Shown here piece after piece: positions 63,101-64,000 of a stretch of DNA of 64,000 nucleotides. The position numbers and the translations under genes were made by a program. The stretch lies in NCBI GenBank assembly GCA_033782935.1, contig JAWQEG010000506.1:744001-808000 (forward strand), written 5' to 3'. The DNA is from Petrolisthes cinctipes. Lineage: Eukaryota > Arthropoda > Malacostraca > Decapoda > Porcellanidae. The notes under the pieces were generated by a model. That model made no database searches, was not told the DNA's origin, and saw only the letters and a program-made list of their open reading frames with translations. Position 1 is the stretch's first letter. Every line of letters starts with the position of its first letter.

Positions 63101-64000
63101 CAGGTTAAAAACACCCGAAAATCCAATATTTTTGGGTTCCAGAAGCAATATGTACATGCCTACTCCGTGTTAAAGTATTTTCAAAATACAGGTTAAAAAC
63201 ATGCTGAAAATCGATATTTTAGGTGCCCAATGTCAATATGTGTATGCATATTCTGTACCCGTTTATATCCCAAATTCAGGTTCAAAACACCCAAAAATAC
63301 AATATTTTGGGGTCACAGAAGCATTCTGCACATGCCTCCTCCTTGCTAGAATGTTTTCTAGATTCAGACCCAAAACAAAATAAAAATCGATATTTTAGGG
63401 GCCCACTGTCAATATGTGTATGCATCTACTGTACACGTTTATATCTCATATTCATGCTCAAAACACCCGAAAATTCGATATTTTTGGGTCCCAAAAGCGA
63501 TATGTACATGCCTACTCCGTGTCAAAGTATTTTCAAAATACAGGCTCAAAACATGCTGAAAATCGATGTTTTAGGTGCCCAATGTCAATATGTGTATGCA
63601 TCTTCTGTACCCGTTTATATCTTAAATTCAGGCTCAAAACACCCGAAAATTTGATATTTTTGTGTCCCAGAATCGATGTGTATATGCCTACACCTTGCTA
63701 CAATATTTTCAAGATATAGGCTTAAAACATGCTAAAAATCGATATTTAAGGTGCCCAAAGTCGATATGTGCATGCATATTCTGTACCCGTTTATATCTCA
63801 AATTCAGGCTCAAAACACCCGAAAATTCGATATTTTTGGATCCCAGAAGCAATCTGTACATGCCTACTCCTTGCAAGAATGTTTTCAAAATACAGACCCA
63901 AAACATGCTCAAAATCGATATTTTTGGTGCAAAAAGTCGATATGTGCATGCATCTTCAGTACACGTTTACATCTCAAATTCAGGTTAAAAACACCGGAAA

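Larger units (their letters stand above)
43546..64000 (+). repeat. 176-bp satellite array, right block
   Basis: The satellite resumes after the MITE and runs to the end of the window, so neither end of the array is visible. This block contains the clearest recent tandem duplications (2638 bp and 1407 bp offsets between 54.9 and 61.5 kb) and one private internal deletion near 52.82 kb. Monomer orientation is unchanged. No gene, RNA gene or other insertion is seen here. Confidence 0.96.

Noticed and set aside
1..64000. tRNA, rRNA or small RNA genes
   Set aside because: No cloverleaf with A and B boxes or conserved rRNA segments was noticed in either the array or the insertions; a covariance search would be the decisive test.

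Overview
The window is eukaryotic (animal-like) heterochromatin. It is almost entirely one AT-rich satellite, interrupted by two transposable elements. There are no bacterial-style genes, no rRNA or tRNA genes that I can recognise, and no single-copy host gene. The best guess for the host is an aquatic animal: DIRS1-type retrotransposons occur in cnidarians, molluscs, echinoderms, decapod crustaceans, fish and amphibians, and are missing from mammals and birds. The species cannot be named from sequence alone.

Layout. (1) 1-29145, 36605-43339 and 43546-64000 hold a ~176-bp tandem satellite, all copies in the same orientation. Each 176-bp monomer is itself a diverged head-to-tail dimer of an 88-bp unit; the two halves align without gaps, 59 of 88 identical by hand count. 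Monomers belong to many variants arranged in overlapping, rearranged higher-order blocks (offsets of about 1407, 2638, 2956, 4228, 8877, 9495, 10878, 15770 and 16968 bp), as expected from repeated unequal exchange. (2) 29146-36604 is an apparently complete DIRS1-type tyrosine-recombinase retrotransposon on the minus strand, GC-rich compared with its surroundings. It has 211-bp inverted terminal repeats with no difference found, an internal complementary region joining the two outer ends, and gag, reverse transcriptase/RNase H and tyrosine recombinase genes. (3) 43340-43545 is a 206-bp non-coding element with CAGT...ACTG inverted ends and a TA duplication, a Tc1/mariner-type MITE.

How the DIRS works as a unit. 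The gag and pol frames are broken by what look like four spliceosomal GT-AG introns, every one preserving phase. Pol begins in a frame +1 to the end of gag and runs into the recombinase frame at a -1 overlap. RT and RNase H would copy the RNA; the internal complementary region would template closure of a circle; the tyrosine recombinase would insert that circle at a 3-bp AAT core. Paralogous satellite copies serve as empty sites: array offsets on the two sides differ by exactly 7462 bp for the DIRS and 208 bp for the MITE, which fixes both insertion boundaries independently.

Most noteworthy: the multi-intron structure of the DIRS, its intact end and circle-junction architecture, and the 88+88 dimer origin of the satellite.
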